Shown here: positions 35,397 to 44,736 of the stretch, one piece after another | Layout: each line of letters begins with the position of its first letter | Numbering within the stretch: the stretch's first letter is position 1 | Assembly: GCA_016716385.1 (NCBI GenBank) | Contig: JADJWL010000009.1 | Span: 124,001-188,000 of the forward strand | Length of the DNA stretch: 64,000 nt | Source: Bryobacterales bacterium | GTDB lineage: Bacteria; Acidobacteriota; Terriglobia; Bryobacterales; Bryobacteraceae | Direction of reading: 5' to 3' | Position numbers and translations under genes: made by a program | The notes under the pieces: generated by a model | The model's input: only the letters and a program-made list of their open reading frames with translations | The model's database searches: none | Told to the model about the DNA's origin: nothing

Positions 35397-36107
35397 CTAC
35401 TCCTCTGGATCCCCGGCCAGCGCTTCGGCGAACAGCGCGTCGGCTCCCAGGACGAAACCCCGCAGCGGGGGCAGCCGCAACGCCACGGCGGCTGCAGGGA
35501 GGATCTTGCGGAACAGCAACACCAGTTCCGCGGTCGCGCGCTGACCGGGGCTTCGGTCGAGCAGCCACCAGAGGATCACCCCAAGGTGAATCAGGTACAG
35601 CATCCGGCCGGCCGCGCCGGCAAGCCGGGCTTCGGGTACATCCGTCGCACCCGCGACCGCGGTCTCGAAGGCCGCTTGAACCCGCACACGGGAGGACGCC
35701 GTCGCTTCAGCAAACACGCCCTCGCCGGCGTCGCCAACGAGCACCGGCACCAAGGCCCGGAGGGTGACCCGGTGCGGCCCCAGCACCCGGAGACTTAACT
35801 CCAACGTGTGGATGAACCGGTCTCTCCACCTGCCTCGGGGCATCTCGCGGGTCTTGCCGGCGAACGCCTCGGACAACTCGTCATAGAGGGCCAGGACCAC
35901 CGAGCGCTTGCTGGGGAAGTACCTGTACAACAATGCAGGACTGACCCCGGCCCGGGCCGCGACGTCGCGCAGGGTCGCCGCCTCGTAGCCACGCTCCGCA
36001 ATCAAGGCGAGCGCCGACTCGTACAGGCGGCGCCGTGCTGCGTCGCCTTCCGGGGTCCTGCCGGGAGGGCGCCCGCGTTTCCGGGCCGTTGTCTTTTCCG
36101 TGAACAT
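35397..36107 (-). CDS. TetR family transcription regulator
   Basis: This encodes 236 residues. A basic lead (KTTARKRGRPPGRTPEGDAA) precedes the TetR helix-turn-helix: ALIAERGYEAATLRDVAARA and GVSPALLYRYFPSKRSVV. The rest is a helical ligand-binding domain of unknown specificity. The ATG at 36107 lies in the inverted repeat at 36105-36128, which also covers the start of the divergent epimerase gene, so it probably represses itself and that gene. The start is preferred over a longer upstream frame, which runs antisense through the neighbour. Confidence 0.9.
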   Translation of the reverse strand: MFTEKTTARKRGRPPGRTPEGDAARRRLYESALALIAERGYEAATLRDVAARAGVSPALLYRYFPSKRSVVLALYDELSEAFAGKTREMPRGRWRDRFIHTLELSLRVLGPHRVTLRALVPVLVGDAGEGVFAEATASSRVRVQAAFETAVAGATDVPEARLAGAAGRMLYLIHLGVILWWLLDRSPGQRATAELVLLFRKILPAAAVALRLPPLRGFVLGADALFAEALAGDPEE

Positions 36108-36128
36108 GTTTACTATAATTAGAACATG
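36105..36128. promoter_or_regulatory. Candidate TetR operator spanning two start codons
   Basis: CATGTT (36105-36110) and AACATG (36123-36128) are perfect inverted arms around a 12-base AT-rich centre containing TATAAT. The arms include the ATG of the TetR gene on one strand and the ATG of the epimerase gene on the other. The position, symmetry and -10-like core suit a TetR binding site that silences both genes, but this is inferred only from sequence. Confidence 0.55.
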
Positions 36129-37082
36129 AAGATCGTCATCCCCGGCGGTTCCGGACAGATCGGAACCATCCTCGCTCACGCGCTGCATGGCGCCGGTCAC
36201 GATGTGATCGTCTTGAGCCGTGGAGCGCGGTCCTGTCCGTGGAGGGTGGTCCGGTGGGACGGCTCGACGCCGGGCCCGTGGGCAGACGAAATCGATGGCT
36301 GCGACGTGGTGATCAACCTCGCGGGCCGCAGCGTCAACTGCCGGTACACGGCCGCGAACCGGAAAGAGATCTTGGAGTCCCGGATCGCGTCCACCCGCGC
36401 CGTGGGCATGGCCATTGCGGGCGCCCGGCGGCCGCCGCGGGTCTGGCTTCAGGCCAGTACCGCGACCATCTATGCGCATCGCTACGACGGGCCGAACGAT
36501 GAAGCGGCGGGCATTCCTGGCGGCAACGAACCGGATGTGCCGCCGGAATGGGCCTTCAGCGTGGAGGTGGCACGAACCTGGGAGCGGACATTTTTCGAAT
36601 CACCGGCGCCGCGGACACGCAGGGTCGCGCTACGGTCGGCCATGACGATGAGTCCGGGCCAGGGAGGCGTGTTCGATACGTTGCTTGGCCTCGTCAGGCG
36701 AGGTCTTGGAGGCACGGCCGGAGACGGCCGGCAATACGTGTCGTGGATTCACTACGAGGACTTTCTCCGGGCGGTCCACTGGCTGATCGTGCGCGAAGCC
36801 ATTGACGGCGTGGTCAATGTCTCATCCCCTCAACCCCTTACAAACAAGGAGTTCATGAAACACTTGAGAAATGCCTGGGGGAGCCCGATCGGCCTGCCGG
36901 CGTCGAAATGGATGCTAGAAGCGGGCGCCATTCTCCTGCGGACCGAAACCGAACTGATTCTGAAGAGTCGTCGGGTGGTGCCCGGCCGCCTGCTTGAACA
37001 TGGATTCGAATTCGCGTTCCCGGCGTGGGAAGAGGCTGCGGCCGACCTGTGCCGGAGGTATCGGACTCCGTTGGCCAGTTAG
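36126..37082 (+). CDS. NAD-dependent epimerase, TIGR01777/SulA-like family
   Basis: This encodes 318 residues. It starts MKIVIPGGSGQIGTIL, the Rossmann motif of extended SDR proteins, continues with VINLAGRSVNCRYTAANRKE and ends with the DUF1731-type C-terminal domain (GSPIGLPASKWMLEAGA, LLRTETELILKSRRVVPGRL). Members of this family bind NADP; their substrate is mostly unknown. It is divergent from the TetR gene and shares its control region. Its stop overlaps the convergent gene by four bases. Confidence 0.88.
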   Translation: MKIVIPGGSGQIGTILAHALHGAGHDVIVLSRGARSCPWRVVRWDGSTPGPWADEIDGCDVVINLAGRSVNCRYTAANRKEILESRIASTRAVGMAIAGARRPPRVWLQASTATIYAHRYDGPNDEAAGIPGGNEPDVPPEWAFSVEVARTWERTFFESPAPRTRRVALRSAMTMSPGQGGVFDTLLGLVRRGLGGTAGDGRQYVSWIHYEDFLRAVHWLIVREAIDGVVNVSSPQPLTNKEFMKHLRNAWGSPIGLPASKWMLEAGAILLRTETELILKSRRVVPGRLLEHGFEFAFPAWEEAAADLCRRYRTPLAS

Positions 37083-37879
37083 AACCGGCGAGTGGGCCAG
37101 CCCAGACCGCGCGACTGGTTCTGCCCGTTGACGCCGGGCTGCGGGCCGGGACCGTCGGAGAGCCGGCCGGGGGTCCCCTGCGCCATGGCGGGCACCTCCT
37201 CTTCGGCAAAGACCAAAGGCCGATCGGTGACCATCTCGAGGGTCGTGCCCTTCGCCAGGACCGCGTCCGGGCCCCTCGTCAGCAGCACGCCGACGAGGCC
37301 GGCGGTCGCGCCCGCAGCGGCCCCGATGCCAATTCCCCTGCCCCAGTTCCCGGACGCCGCGCCGGCGATGGTTCCGACGCTGGCTCCGGCCGAAGTGGCC
37401 TCGGCGACGCCACGGGCGTCACCGCCCTTGTTGCCCTCGCTGCGGATCTTGCCCTCGGTGCGGTCAAAATCTTCGGCCGCCCGGCCGTCCAGGCCAGCGA
37501 CACGGGCCCGGAAATCCCGGGTCACGCCGTTGGGCAGTGTGAGCGAGTCGAAGCGAACGAACAACTCGCCGCGCCCCTTGACGCGTCCCGGACGCTTCAC
37601 ATGCGTGACGGTCCCGGCGACATAGCTGCCGGGAGGGATCACGATGCGGCCGTCGGCCAGGATTGGGAAGGCCGTCTCCAGATAGACCCGGTCGCCTTCG
37701 GCGGAATGCTTCGTGCTGATGCTATTGATGAGCGCCAGCGGGATGCGGGTTCCGGCAGGAATCAGGAACTCGCCGGGCTTGGGCTCTTCGGACGCGCGGG
37801 ACGCCAAACCCGTCCGGGGGGCTTCTTGCGCCGCCAGAACGCCCGAAATCAGCGCCAGAAGGGCGAGAGGGAGCAGCAT
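37079..37879 (-). CDS. Secreted glycine-zipper protein of unknown function
   Basis: This encodes 266 residues from the ATG at 37879, chosen because CGAGGAG lies eight bases upstream and a signal peptide follows at once (MLLPLALLALISGVLAAQ). A beta-rich middle with FLIPAGTRIPLALINSIST and IVIPPGSYVAGTVTHV resembles the TrbI/VirB10-like barrel fold. A glycine-zipper segment (GASVGTIAGAASGNWGRGIG) follows, then a proline- and glycine-rich tail. It probably sits in the envelope. It is seven to 28 bases behind the ClC gene. No function is known. Confidence 0.7.
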   Translation of the reverse strand: MLLPLALLALISGVLAAQEAPRTGLASRASEEPKPGEFLIPAGTRIPLALINSISTKHSAEGDRVYLETAFPILADGRIVIPPGSYVAGTVTHVKRPGRVKGRGELFVRFDSLTLPNGVTRDFRARVAGLDGRAAEDFDRTEGKIRSEGNKGGDARGVAEATSAGASVGTIAGAASGNWGRGIGIGAAAGATAGLVGVLLTRGPDAVLAKGTTLEMVTDRPLVFAEEEVPAMAQGTPGRLSDGPGPQPGVNGQNQSRGLGWPTRRF

Positions 37880-37907
37880 GCCGGTTTCTCCTCGTTTCAT
37901 TGTAGGC

Positions 37908-39668
37908 CTAATCGGTTAAACGCGGCGGGCCGGCGGAAGTTTCGCCCGGCTGTTGGCCGATCCCATAGGCGCGATGAATACCCTCCAGCGTGAGAACGCC
38001 GAGCAGTTGGTCAGGATGGGCACGGCTGCAGACCGGCAGCGCCGGATACGGTCCGAACTGGCGGAGGGCGGAATCGAGGGCGAGGTCCGGGTAGACGCGC
38101 GGCAGGGGCGTCAACGGAATGGCTTCGGATATTGTCCGCTGTCCGTCGCCGTCCGCTTCGAGCGTGCCCAGTTCGGCCAAAGACCAGATCCCGGACGCGC
38201 TCCAGACAAGGCGCCACTCGGCCCCATGGGTCCGCATTTCCTCGATTGCTCGCTTGACGGTGGTGTCAGCACGCAGAACCGTCGGCGTGTCCGCGTCCAT
38301 GGCCTGTTCGACCCTGAGGCGCGGCCTTTCCCGCATCTCCTCGGAAGAGGGCAGGTTCATCCCTTCCATGCGCGCAACCAGGTCGAAGAAGGGCGAGCGC
38401 TGGAGGCTGCGCGACACCAGGTACGACATCATGTTCGCGGTCATCACCGGCAGGATGATCATATAGCTGGCGCTGAGCTCGAACACCATGAAGATCGACG
38501 TCATCGGGGCACGGAAGACGCCGGCGAAGAACGTCCCCATGCCGACCAGCACGTAGGAACTGGCAGAACTTGTGGCGAGCGGCCAGTATTGGTGCGCCAG
38601 GGCGCCGATGCCGCCGCCGGCCATGGCGCCGATGAACAGGGAGGGGGCAAACATGCCACCCGGAGTCCCGGCGGAAAAGCAGATCGCGGTCAGACAGATC
38701 TTGGCGGCCGCCAGGATCAGCATGGTGTCCCAGGGAAAGTGGTTGTGCAGGGCCGAATCGATCGACTCATAGCCGACACCCATCACTTCCGGCTGGAAGA
38801 GGCCAACCAGGCCGACCAACAACCCGGCCGCCGCCGAGCGCACGTAGACGGTCCACCGAGGCAACCTTTCGGCACGGCGCTTGAGGTGCTCGATGGCACG
38901 CACGAAAAGGACACTCAGCAGCCCGCCGGAGACTCCGATCAGCGCGTAGACGAGCAGTTCGGCGGGATCCCGCAGTTCGAACAGCGGCACGCGGAACAGG
39001 GGCTGATCGCCGAGAAAGCTGCGGCTCACGACAACCGCCGAGACCGCCGCGAGGATGATGGATCCGAGGACGCCGGCGTTCCAGGCGCCCACCACTTCCT
39101 CGATGACGAACAGGACCGCGGTAATCGGCGTATTGAAGGCGGCGGCGATCCCGGCCGCGGCGCCCACTGGGGCGATCATGCGCATGCTCGACCGCGAGAT
39201 GCGGAACAGGCGCCCCAGCAGCGAGGCGATGCCCGCGCCCATCTGCAGCGCAGGATCCTCCGGTCCGAGCGGGGTTCCCGTGCCAAGCGACACCGAGCAG
39301 GCGGCGAACTTCCCGGCCACCGTACTCGACGGCACGTAGCCTTCGAAGATGTAGATTGCGGCCTTGGTATGGTTCACACCGCTGCCGGTCGCCTTCCGGA
39401 AAACAAACAGGACCAGCAGCGACGACGCCGCGCCGCCGAGGACGGGCGAAAGCAGCGTCCGCACCCAACTGGAGCCCGCCGGCGTGCCCAGCGTATACCA
39501 ACTCATGAAATCGATCGCGCAATGGAAGCAGACGATCAGCAGGCCCGCGAAGACCCCGATCAGGATCGACAGCAGCAGGAACCGTTGCGCCTCGCTCATG
39601 GCGAAACGCGGGGGCTGCGGCAGGTTTTTCAAGCCGCGGAAGAACTGGTGTGTAGCGGTCGGCTCCAT
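37908..39668 (-). CDS. ClC family chloride channel/antiporter with CBS domains
   Basis: This encodes 586 residues: an N-terminal cytoplasmic helix, about 10-12 membrane segments (residues 28-430) and a C-terminal CBS pair (about 450-575). The conserved anion site is GTGTPLGPEDP where most have GSGIP and GREGP, so the gating glutamate is present but the next residues differ. A second signature GTPGGMFAPSLFIGA is complete. It moves chloride or another anion, perhaps in exchange for protons. It is 16 bases behind the TPR gene and upstream of the glycine-zipper gene. Confidence 0.9.
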   Translation of the reverse strand: MEPTATHQFFRGLKNLPQPPRFAMSEAQRFLLLSILIGVFAGLLIVCFHCAIDFMSWYTLGTPAGSSWVRTLLSPVLGGAASSLLVLFVFRKATGSGVNHTKAAIYIFEGYVPSSTVAGKFAACSVSLGTGTPLGPEDPALQMGAGIASLLGRLFRISRSSMRMIAPVGAAAGIAAAFNTPITAVLFVIEEVVGAWNAGVLGSIILAAVSAVVVSRSFLGDQPLFRVPLFELRDPAELLVYALIGVSGGLLSVLFVRAIEHLKRRAERLPRWTVYVRSAAAGLLVGLVGLFQPEVMGVGYESIDSALHNHFPWDTMLILAAAKICLTAICFSAGTPGGMFAPSLFIGAMAGGGIGALAHQYWPLATSSASSYVLVGMGTFFAGVFRAPMTSIFMVFELSASYMIILPVMTANMMSYLVSRSLQRSPFFDLVARMEGMNLPSSEEMRERPRLRVEQAMDADTPTVLRADTTVKRAIEEMRTHGAEWRLVWSASGIWSLAELGTLEADGDGQRTISEAIPLTPLPRVYPDLALDSALRQFGPYPALPVCSRAHPDQLLGVLTLEGIHRAYGIGQQPGETSAGPPRLTD

Positions 39669-39684
39669 TGCTTCTAAAGGGGCT

Positions 39685-40812
39685 CTAGCGGGCTAGCTTG
39701 GCGATCAGCAGGTCAAGCGGGCCCGGAGGACCTTCGGTCGGCGCGCAGTGCGAGGCGCGCGCCTTCCACAAGTCGCCGGCCAGATCGATGTTCGCGTCGA
39801 TGGCATCGGTCCGTTCGCCGGGCCGGATCCGTCGTTCGAGCGTCTCCTGCGCCGTCGCGAGGATCGATTCCACTTCCTGGGACCGCTCGGCGGGCAGGCA
39901 CGCTTCGAGGTCGTCCTTGGCCAGTTTCACCAGGGTCTGGCTGCGCCGCAGCCGCTCACCGGACCACAGCCGGCGTGCCGTCGGATCGAGGCTGACGACT
40001 GTATCGACCACTTCAAGATCGCGTCGGAGCGCGGCATCCTCGGGCCGCCACTGCAGCGCGCTCCGCCAGGCCGCCTGGGCTTCGGGATAGCGTCCCCGGA
40101 CAAACTCGGCGCGTCCCAACCCGGCCCACAGTTCCGGCTCCTGGTCGTTGCTCTTCAGCAACTCCTGGTACAAATTGGCGGCTTCCGTGGCTGAGCCGTT
40201 TTCGAGCATCAACCGGGCCACCCGCTTCCGAACCTCAAGGTCATCCACCGGGGCCTCGCCGAGAATCGCCAGCAACTCGGACTGCACCTGCGTCCGCGCC
40301 CCGGTGTTCTTGAGCACCTCAGCCAGTTCGAAGCGGGCGCCGATTCGATTGGCGACGGGTTCGTCGGTCCACTGACCATACACAGCGCGGTTGAAGTGGA
40401 GCCTGGCCTCGGCCTCATTCTCCTGCTGCAGGCGGATGCGCGCCATGACGAGGTTGGTTTCGCCGTCGGTTGGGTCGGCTTCGAGCAATTGCCGCAGGTG
40501 GATTTCAGCTTCCTCGATGCGCCCGGCGCGGAAGAGAGCGAGGGCCAAAGCCTGCCTGTAGTCTCGCCTCGTGCGGACGATGCTCATTGCCGCGCGGTAC
40601 TGCTCGATGGCTTCCGGCAACCGCTGCTCGCGACCCAGTTCCCTGCCCTGGATGAAGTGCGCCTCAGCGCGGTCCCGCCGCTCGGTCCGGTAGGCCTGCG
40701 TGATCCGGACCGTCGCGAACAAGAGGATGAGGAACGCAAGGAGGACACCTCCCGCAACCTGTGCCGCGCCGTTCAGGACTGGCGCTCTACTCTGGCCTCC
40801 AATTGCTCCCAT
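39685..40812 (-). CDS. Membrane-anchored TPR protein
   Basis: This encodes 375 residues with one membrane helix near the N-terminus (VAGGVLLAFLILLFATVRIT) and at least four TPR-like helical repeats, for example AEAHFIQGRELGREQRLPEA, RQALALALFRAGRIEEAEIH and ELWAGLGRAEFVRGRYPEAQ. The repeats lie outside or inside the membrane depending on orientation, which is not clear. Such proteins scaffold complexes. It precedes the ClC gene by 16 bases. The function is unknown. Confidence 0.8.
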   Translation of the reverse strand: MGAIGGQSRAPVLNGAAQVAGGVLLAFLILLFATVRITQAYRTERRDRAEAHFIQGRELGREQRLPEAIEQYRAAMSIVRTRRDYRQALALALFRAGRIEEAEIHLRQLLEADPTDGETNLVMARIRLQQENEAEARLHFNRAVYGQWTDEPVANRIGARFELAEVLKNTGARTQVQSELLAILGEAPVDDLEVRKRVARLMLENGSATEAANLYQELLKSNDQEPELWAGLGRAEFVRGRYPEAQAAWRSALQWRPEDAALRRDLEVVDTVVSLDPTARRLWSGERLRRSQTLVKLAKDDLEACLPAERSQEVESILATAQETLERRIRPGERTDAIDANIDLAGDLWKARASHCAPTEGPPGPLDLLIAKLAR

Positions 40813-40862
40813 CGTCTCCCGGTGATACTTCCTCCATCAAAGCATACGCCGCCGCGCCGTGC

Positions 40863-42131
40863 CTACTCGCACCGGCGGAAGCGCTGAGCGAAGCTGCGCA
40901 GGAATGCCCCGCGCCACTGGTTGACGGTCTTCGCGCCGGGATGGATTCCCTCGGCGACTCCGGGACCGGGATCGTCGGTCCACCAGTTTGGATGCGAAGC
41001 CGCGATCCGGCGGGTCTTTGCCATTGAAGGCGGCACGGCGGTAAAGCGTCCAGACAGGCCATCGAGTCCGGCGAACTCGCTGCGGATCTCATAGGACCAG
41101 ACCTTGGCATCGCGCGGTGAGAAACGGAACCGGAGGGTCCGGCCGTCGTTGGCCGCCACCAGTGGAACGCGGCCGTCCACGATCATCCGGGCCGAGTGCT
41201 CCCGCTTCATCCCCTGCTGAAGCGGCAGGTTGAATTCCACCACACTGAAGGCCTCCACCTCGTCGGCCTCTGTGGTGATGCGATCGAAGACAGTCTTGCG
41301 GTCTTCCCAAAGGCGGACAAACGACCCGCCCCAGCCTGGCTGTGAAGGATCCGCCGGATTCCCGCGAAGCAGGTATCCCACCGAGGGAGTGTCCCCCATT
41401 TTGATCACCCCCTTGAGATGGGACGCGAAGTAGTTCCCCATCGCTCCCCTTCCCGCCACGTGCGTCGCGACGAACGCCGCGTTGCCCCACTCACCCGACT
41501 GGTCGCCGCCCGTGAACCACCCGCGATAGGTGGCGTTGGCCTCGATCATCCACAGCCTCGGATGGCTCCGCTCGATGAAATCGTAAGCGTCCACGCTCCA
41601 CATCTTATTCGGACCGCCGATCCAGTAGACGCGCAGCTTCGGCAGGATATCGGGAGCGTCGTGCAGTGCCTGCGCCAGATCTTCGAGACCGCCCCAGACC
41701 AGCACGTACAGCGGCCGCGGATCCTGGCGGCGGGCGCAGCGGACAATCCAGTTCGAACCGTCTGTGGGTTTAGCAACACCGGCGGCGCCCGGGCTTTCGA
41801 GCGCGCCCTGACGCGTCATCGCGCGGAGGGCGCCAGGCTCCGGGTAGGCCGGAGAGTGCGTCCGCAGCTTCGGATAATCGCGCTCGTAGACCCCGATGAC
41901 CTCGAGGATGTGCTCGCGCCGGCCCGGACCGTATGGCGAAGACACGAGACCCTCAATGTCGAACAGATCGGCGTACAACAGGAGATGAACAAGCGACTGC
42001 AGGTCATCCGGATCGGTGCCGCCAGCATCGGTCGAGACCAGGACCCGGTAGCGTTCTCCGGCAAGCGCTCCGCCTGGCGGCTCAGCGGCAGCGGAAGATG
42101 CAATGAGGGCGGCGGCAAGCAGGATCCACAC
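40863..42131 (-). CDS. Secreted DUF1593 nucleoside-hydrolase-like protein
   Basis: This encodes 422 residues with a signal peptide (WILLAAALIASSAAAEPP) starting at a GTG. The DUF1593 features are RVLVSTDAGGTDPDDLQSLV (aspartate cluster as in nucleoside hydrolases), DIEGLVSSPYGPGR, LYVLVWGGLEDLAQALHD and a C-terminal beta domain. Proteins of this kind are predicted carbohydrate- or nucleoside-acting hydrolases in soil bacteria; the substrate is unproven. It starts three bases after the M1 peptidase stop, on the same strand, so it is probably cotranscribed. Confidence 0.85.
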   Translation of the reverse strand: MWILLAAALIASSAAAEPPGGALAGERYRVLVSTDAGGTDPDDLQSLVHLLLYADLFDIEGLVSSPYGPGRREHILEVIGVYERDYPKLRTHSPAYPEPGALRAMTRQGALESPGAAGVAKPTDGSNWIVRCARRQDPRPLYVLVWGGLEDLAQALHDAPDILPKLRVYWIGGPNKMWSVDAYDFIERSHPRLWMIEANATYRGWFTGGDQSGEWGNAAFVATHVAGRGAMGNYFASHLKGVIKMGDTPSVGYLLRGNPADPSQPGWGGSFVRLWEDRKTVFDRITTEADEVEAFSVVEFNLPLQQGMKREHSARMIVDGRVPLVAANDGRTLRFRFSPRDAKVWSYEIRSEFAGLDGLSGRFTAVPPSMAKTRRIAASHPNWWTDDPGPGVAEGIHPGAKTVNQWRGAFLRSFAQRFRRCE

Positions 42132-42134
42132 CGG

Positions 42135-44009
42135 TCACGGCGCTCCGACAATGCTATCGATCGTCGTAGTCGCGATCGGGTGATATCCCGGCCGGGCCTT
42201 CGCGTAGATCGCCTGCGCGCGCCGCTTGCCCTCGGTGGTCTTGACGAGTTCCTCGTACAGCGGCTTCAGGAACTTCCGCCGGCCCACCGACCTGAGGAAC
42301 TCTTCGACTTTGGGATAGGCCGGCTCATATCCAGCCTGAACGGCGAGCAGCAGCCACTGCTGCAGGATCTCGGAGTTGCCTGCCTGAGTCAGGCGGAACC
42401 GGCGGTCCAGCGCGGCCAGCGTTGCGCGATCCGCCTTTCCGGAAAACGCCCTCAGAAAGTGCAGCCACTGGTGAGTATTCCACTCGCCGAAGCCGCCGGA
42501 AGGGGGCTGACCGGCGAGCCAGGCGGCGGCCGCGGCGTCGACGGGTTCAAACGCGTCCGAAACGGGACGCGGAGCGCTCACCGGGAGTCCGGGCTGGGTC
42601 AGCCATTCTTCGAGCGGGATCTGAGCCGCGGCGGCACCGTCCAGGGCGAACAGCTTCTCTTTGAGGTACGCGGTGAACTGCTCGGTCGTGATGCTTTGGA
42701 AGGCGAAGTGATCGAAATAGCCGCGAAGAAACGCGTCGAACCGTTCGCGGCCGAAAACCTGCTCAATTGCGGTGAGGAAGAGGGCGCCCTTCTCGTAAGC
42801 CACACTCGTGACCGCGTCGTCGGGGTCGCGGCCGGCGAGGTCAATGTGCAGCACCTGGTCGCCGGGAGGCAATTTAGCAAGATCCTCTTCCAGTTCCTGT
42901 AAACCCAGCACGGCTTCCATCCGTGCGCGCGCCTCGCCGTAGACCACCTCCTGGATGCGGCGTTCCACGTACACTGTGAACCCTTCGTTGAGCCAGAAAT
43001 CGCGCCAGGTGGCGTTGGTCACCAGATTCCCGGACCAGGAGTGCGCGAGCTCGTGCGCCACCAGAGACACCAGGCTCTTGTCCCCGGCCAGGACAGTTGG
43101 AGTGGCGAAGGTGAGCAGCGGATTCTCCATGCCGCCGAAGGGAAAGCTTGGGGGCAGCACGAGGATGTCATAGCGCAGCCAGCGATAGGGGCCGTACAAG
43201 CCCTCCGCGGCCTTGATCATGCGTTCCGTATCTTCGAACTCGCGCGCGGCCTTCGGGGCGATCTCCGGCTCGGCGAACACGGCGGTGCGTGTGCTCATCT
43301 CCCGGCGTTCCAGATTGCCGACGGCGAGCGCAACCAGGTACGAGGGAATCGGGTTCGGCATGCGGAAGTTGAAGTCGCCGGAGAGCGGCTCTTTCGGGTC
43401 GGCGAGCCGGAAATCATGCCGCGAACCCATCACGGACCAGAGTTCTTTGGGAGTCCGGATGCGCGCCGCGTAGGTCATGCGCACGCCGGGCGTGTCCTGC
43501 AGCGGGATCCAGCTCCTGGCGTGGATCGCCTGGGACTGTGTGTACAGGAAGGGGTGCTGCTTCCCCGCGGTCTGCGCCGCATCGAGCCACTGAAGCGCCG
43601 AGGCGTGCGGGCTCGTTTCGTAGCGAATCCGGACCTTGGTGGCGTCGCCCGGCAAATCGACGGTGAGCGGTGCGCCGAGGATGCGGTCGGCGTCACCCAC
43701 GGCAAACGGCGCCGCCGCGAACTCCTTGCCGGTGCCGGCTTCGACAGCGGAAATGCGGAGATCCCGCGTATCGAGGACAAGTTGAGCGCCGCGGTCGCGC
43801 CGCTCGAGGTTGAGCGTCGCCGTACCGCTCAGCACCTTGCGCTCGAAGGAAACTTCCACGTCGAGTTCCAGGTGGCGCACCCGCACCTGCTCGGGATTCG
43901 AAAAAGAATGCGGATCGCGCCGCACGGGCGCTTTCGCCGGATCACTGCCGCAAGCTGACGTCATCACGAGGAGAGCGGACAAAGAGAGAAATGGGAGCGG
44001 TAGGCGCAT
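42135..44009 (-). CDS. M1 family aminopeptidase lipoprotein
   Basis: This encodes 624 residues. A signal with lipobox (LLVMTSACGSD) is followed by an M1 metallopeptidase: FGGMENP, the zinc motif HELAH (319-323) in VAHELAHSWSGNLV, and the third ligand in WLNEGFTVYVERR. The C-terminal 150 residues are helical, as in leukotriene A4 hydrolase. It removes N-terminal residues from peptides, probably in the periplasm. It is upstream of the DUF1593 gene by three bases. Confidence 0.92.
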   Translation of the reverse strand: MRLPLPFLSLSALLVMTSACGSDPAKAPVRRDPHSFSNPEQVRVRHLELDVEVSFERKVLSGTATLNLERRDRGAQLVLDTRDLRISAVEAGTGKEFAAAPFAVGDADRILGAPLTVDLPGDATKVRIRYETSPHASALQWLDAAQTAGKQHPFLYTQSQAIHARSWIPLQDTPGVRMTYAARIRTPKELWSVMGSRHDFRLADPKEPLSGDFNFRMPNPIPSYLVALAVGNLERREMSTRTAVFAEPEIAPKAAREFEDTERMIKAAEGLYGPYRWLRYDILVLPPSFPFGGMENPLLTFATPTVLAGDKSLVSLVAHELAHSWSGNLVTNATWRDFWLNEGFTVYVERRIQEVVYGEARARMEAVLGLQELEEDLAKLPPGDQVLHIDLAGRDPDDAVTSVAYEKGALFLTAIEQVFGRERFDAFLRGYFDHFAFQSITTEQFTAYLKEKLFALDGAAAAQIPLEEWLTQPGLPVSAPRPVSDAFEPVDAAAAAWLAGQPPSGGFGEWNTHQWLHFLRAFSGKADRATLAALDRRFRLTQAGNSEILQQWLLLAVQAGYEPAYPKVEEFLRSVGRRKFLKPLYEELVKTTEGKRRAQAIYAKARPGYHPIATTTIDSIVGAP

Positions 44010-44067
44010 GGCGAAACCGGCTATGAATTGTCTTGCCGCTTGTTAATCCAAATGTTATCATATAGTT

Positions 44068-44736
44068 ATGGAAGAGACAAAGGCGGCGCACGAAAATCGC
44101 ACGATCGTGGCGCTCTTCGGCGAAGCGGAAGAGGCGCAGAAAGTCATTCACGATCTCTTGAATGCGGGATTCGCCAAAGACAAGATCAGCTTGGTGGCGA
44201 ACAAGGCGACCTGTGCACCCGCTCTCGGACCGATTGAAAGCATTGACGTTGAAAGCGGTCCTGGTGCGGGGATTGCGGTGGGAAGTGTCGCTGGATTTGC
44301 CTTGGGGCTGTTTGCTTTGTCGATCCCTGGAATCGGTCTGGTGCTCGCTGCAGGTCCGCTCGCGGGAGCTTTGATGGGTGCGGGTCTGGGAGCGGCCGCG
44401 GGCGGCGCCATCGGCCTTTTGAAACAGCACGGCATCCATGAGGACGACGCGCATTGCCTGTGCGAGGCCGTCAGGCAGGGCGGTGTGATCCTGACCGTGC
44501 TGGCGCCCGAGAACCGGGCCACCGAAGCCGAGGAAATCCTTGGACGGGCTCACCTCGTCGACCTCGACGATTGTCGCGAGGCCTGGCAGCAGGCAGGCTG
44601 GAAGGGCTTCGAACACAAGGAAGAACCGAAGGTCGAAGCGCAGCCGACCTTGGGCTTGCCCTTCGATCCGAAGAGTGTCAAGGTGGGCCAGCAGCGCCAG
44701 CGGCGCGGCGTGCGGAGCTACTTCCGCGTTACCTAG
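44068..44736 (+). CDS. General stress-type glycine-zipper protein
   Basis: This encodes 222 residues. The N-terminal 45 residues (RTIVALFGEAEEAQKVIHDL, then FAKDKISLVAN) match the start of the general stress protein 17M-like domain. A hydrophobic glycine-zipper region (about 70-115, GAGIAVGSVAGFALGLF) and a second ferredoxin-like half with GGVILTVLAPENRATEAEEI follow. The tail is basic. Similar proteins occur in stress regulons of soil bacteria. The ATG at 44068 is preceded by an AT-rich stretch with TATCAT. It overlaps the convergent gene by eight bases. Confidence 0.75.
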   Translation: MEETKAAHENRTIVALFGEAEEAQKVIHDLLNAGFAKDKISLVANKATCAPALGPIESIDVESGPGAGIAVGSVAGFALGLFALSIPGIGLVLAAGPLAGALMGAGLGAAAGGAIGLLKQHGIHEDDAHCLCEAVRQGGVILTVLAPENRATEAEEILGRAHLVDLDDCREAWQQAGWKGFEHKEEPKVEAQPTLGLPFDPKSVKVGQQRQRRGVRSYFRVT

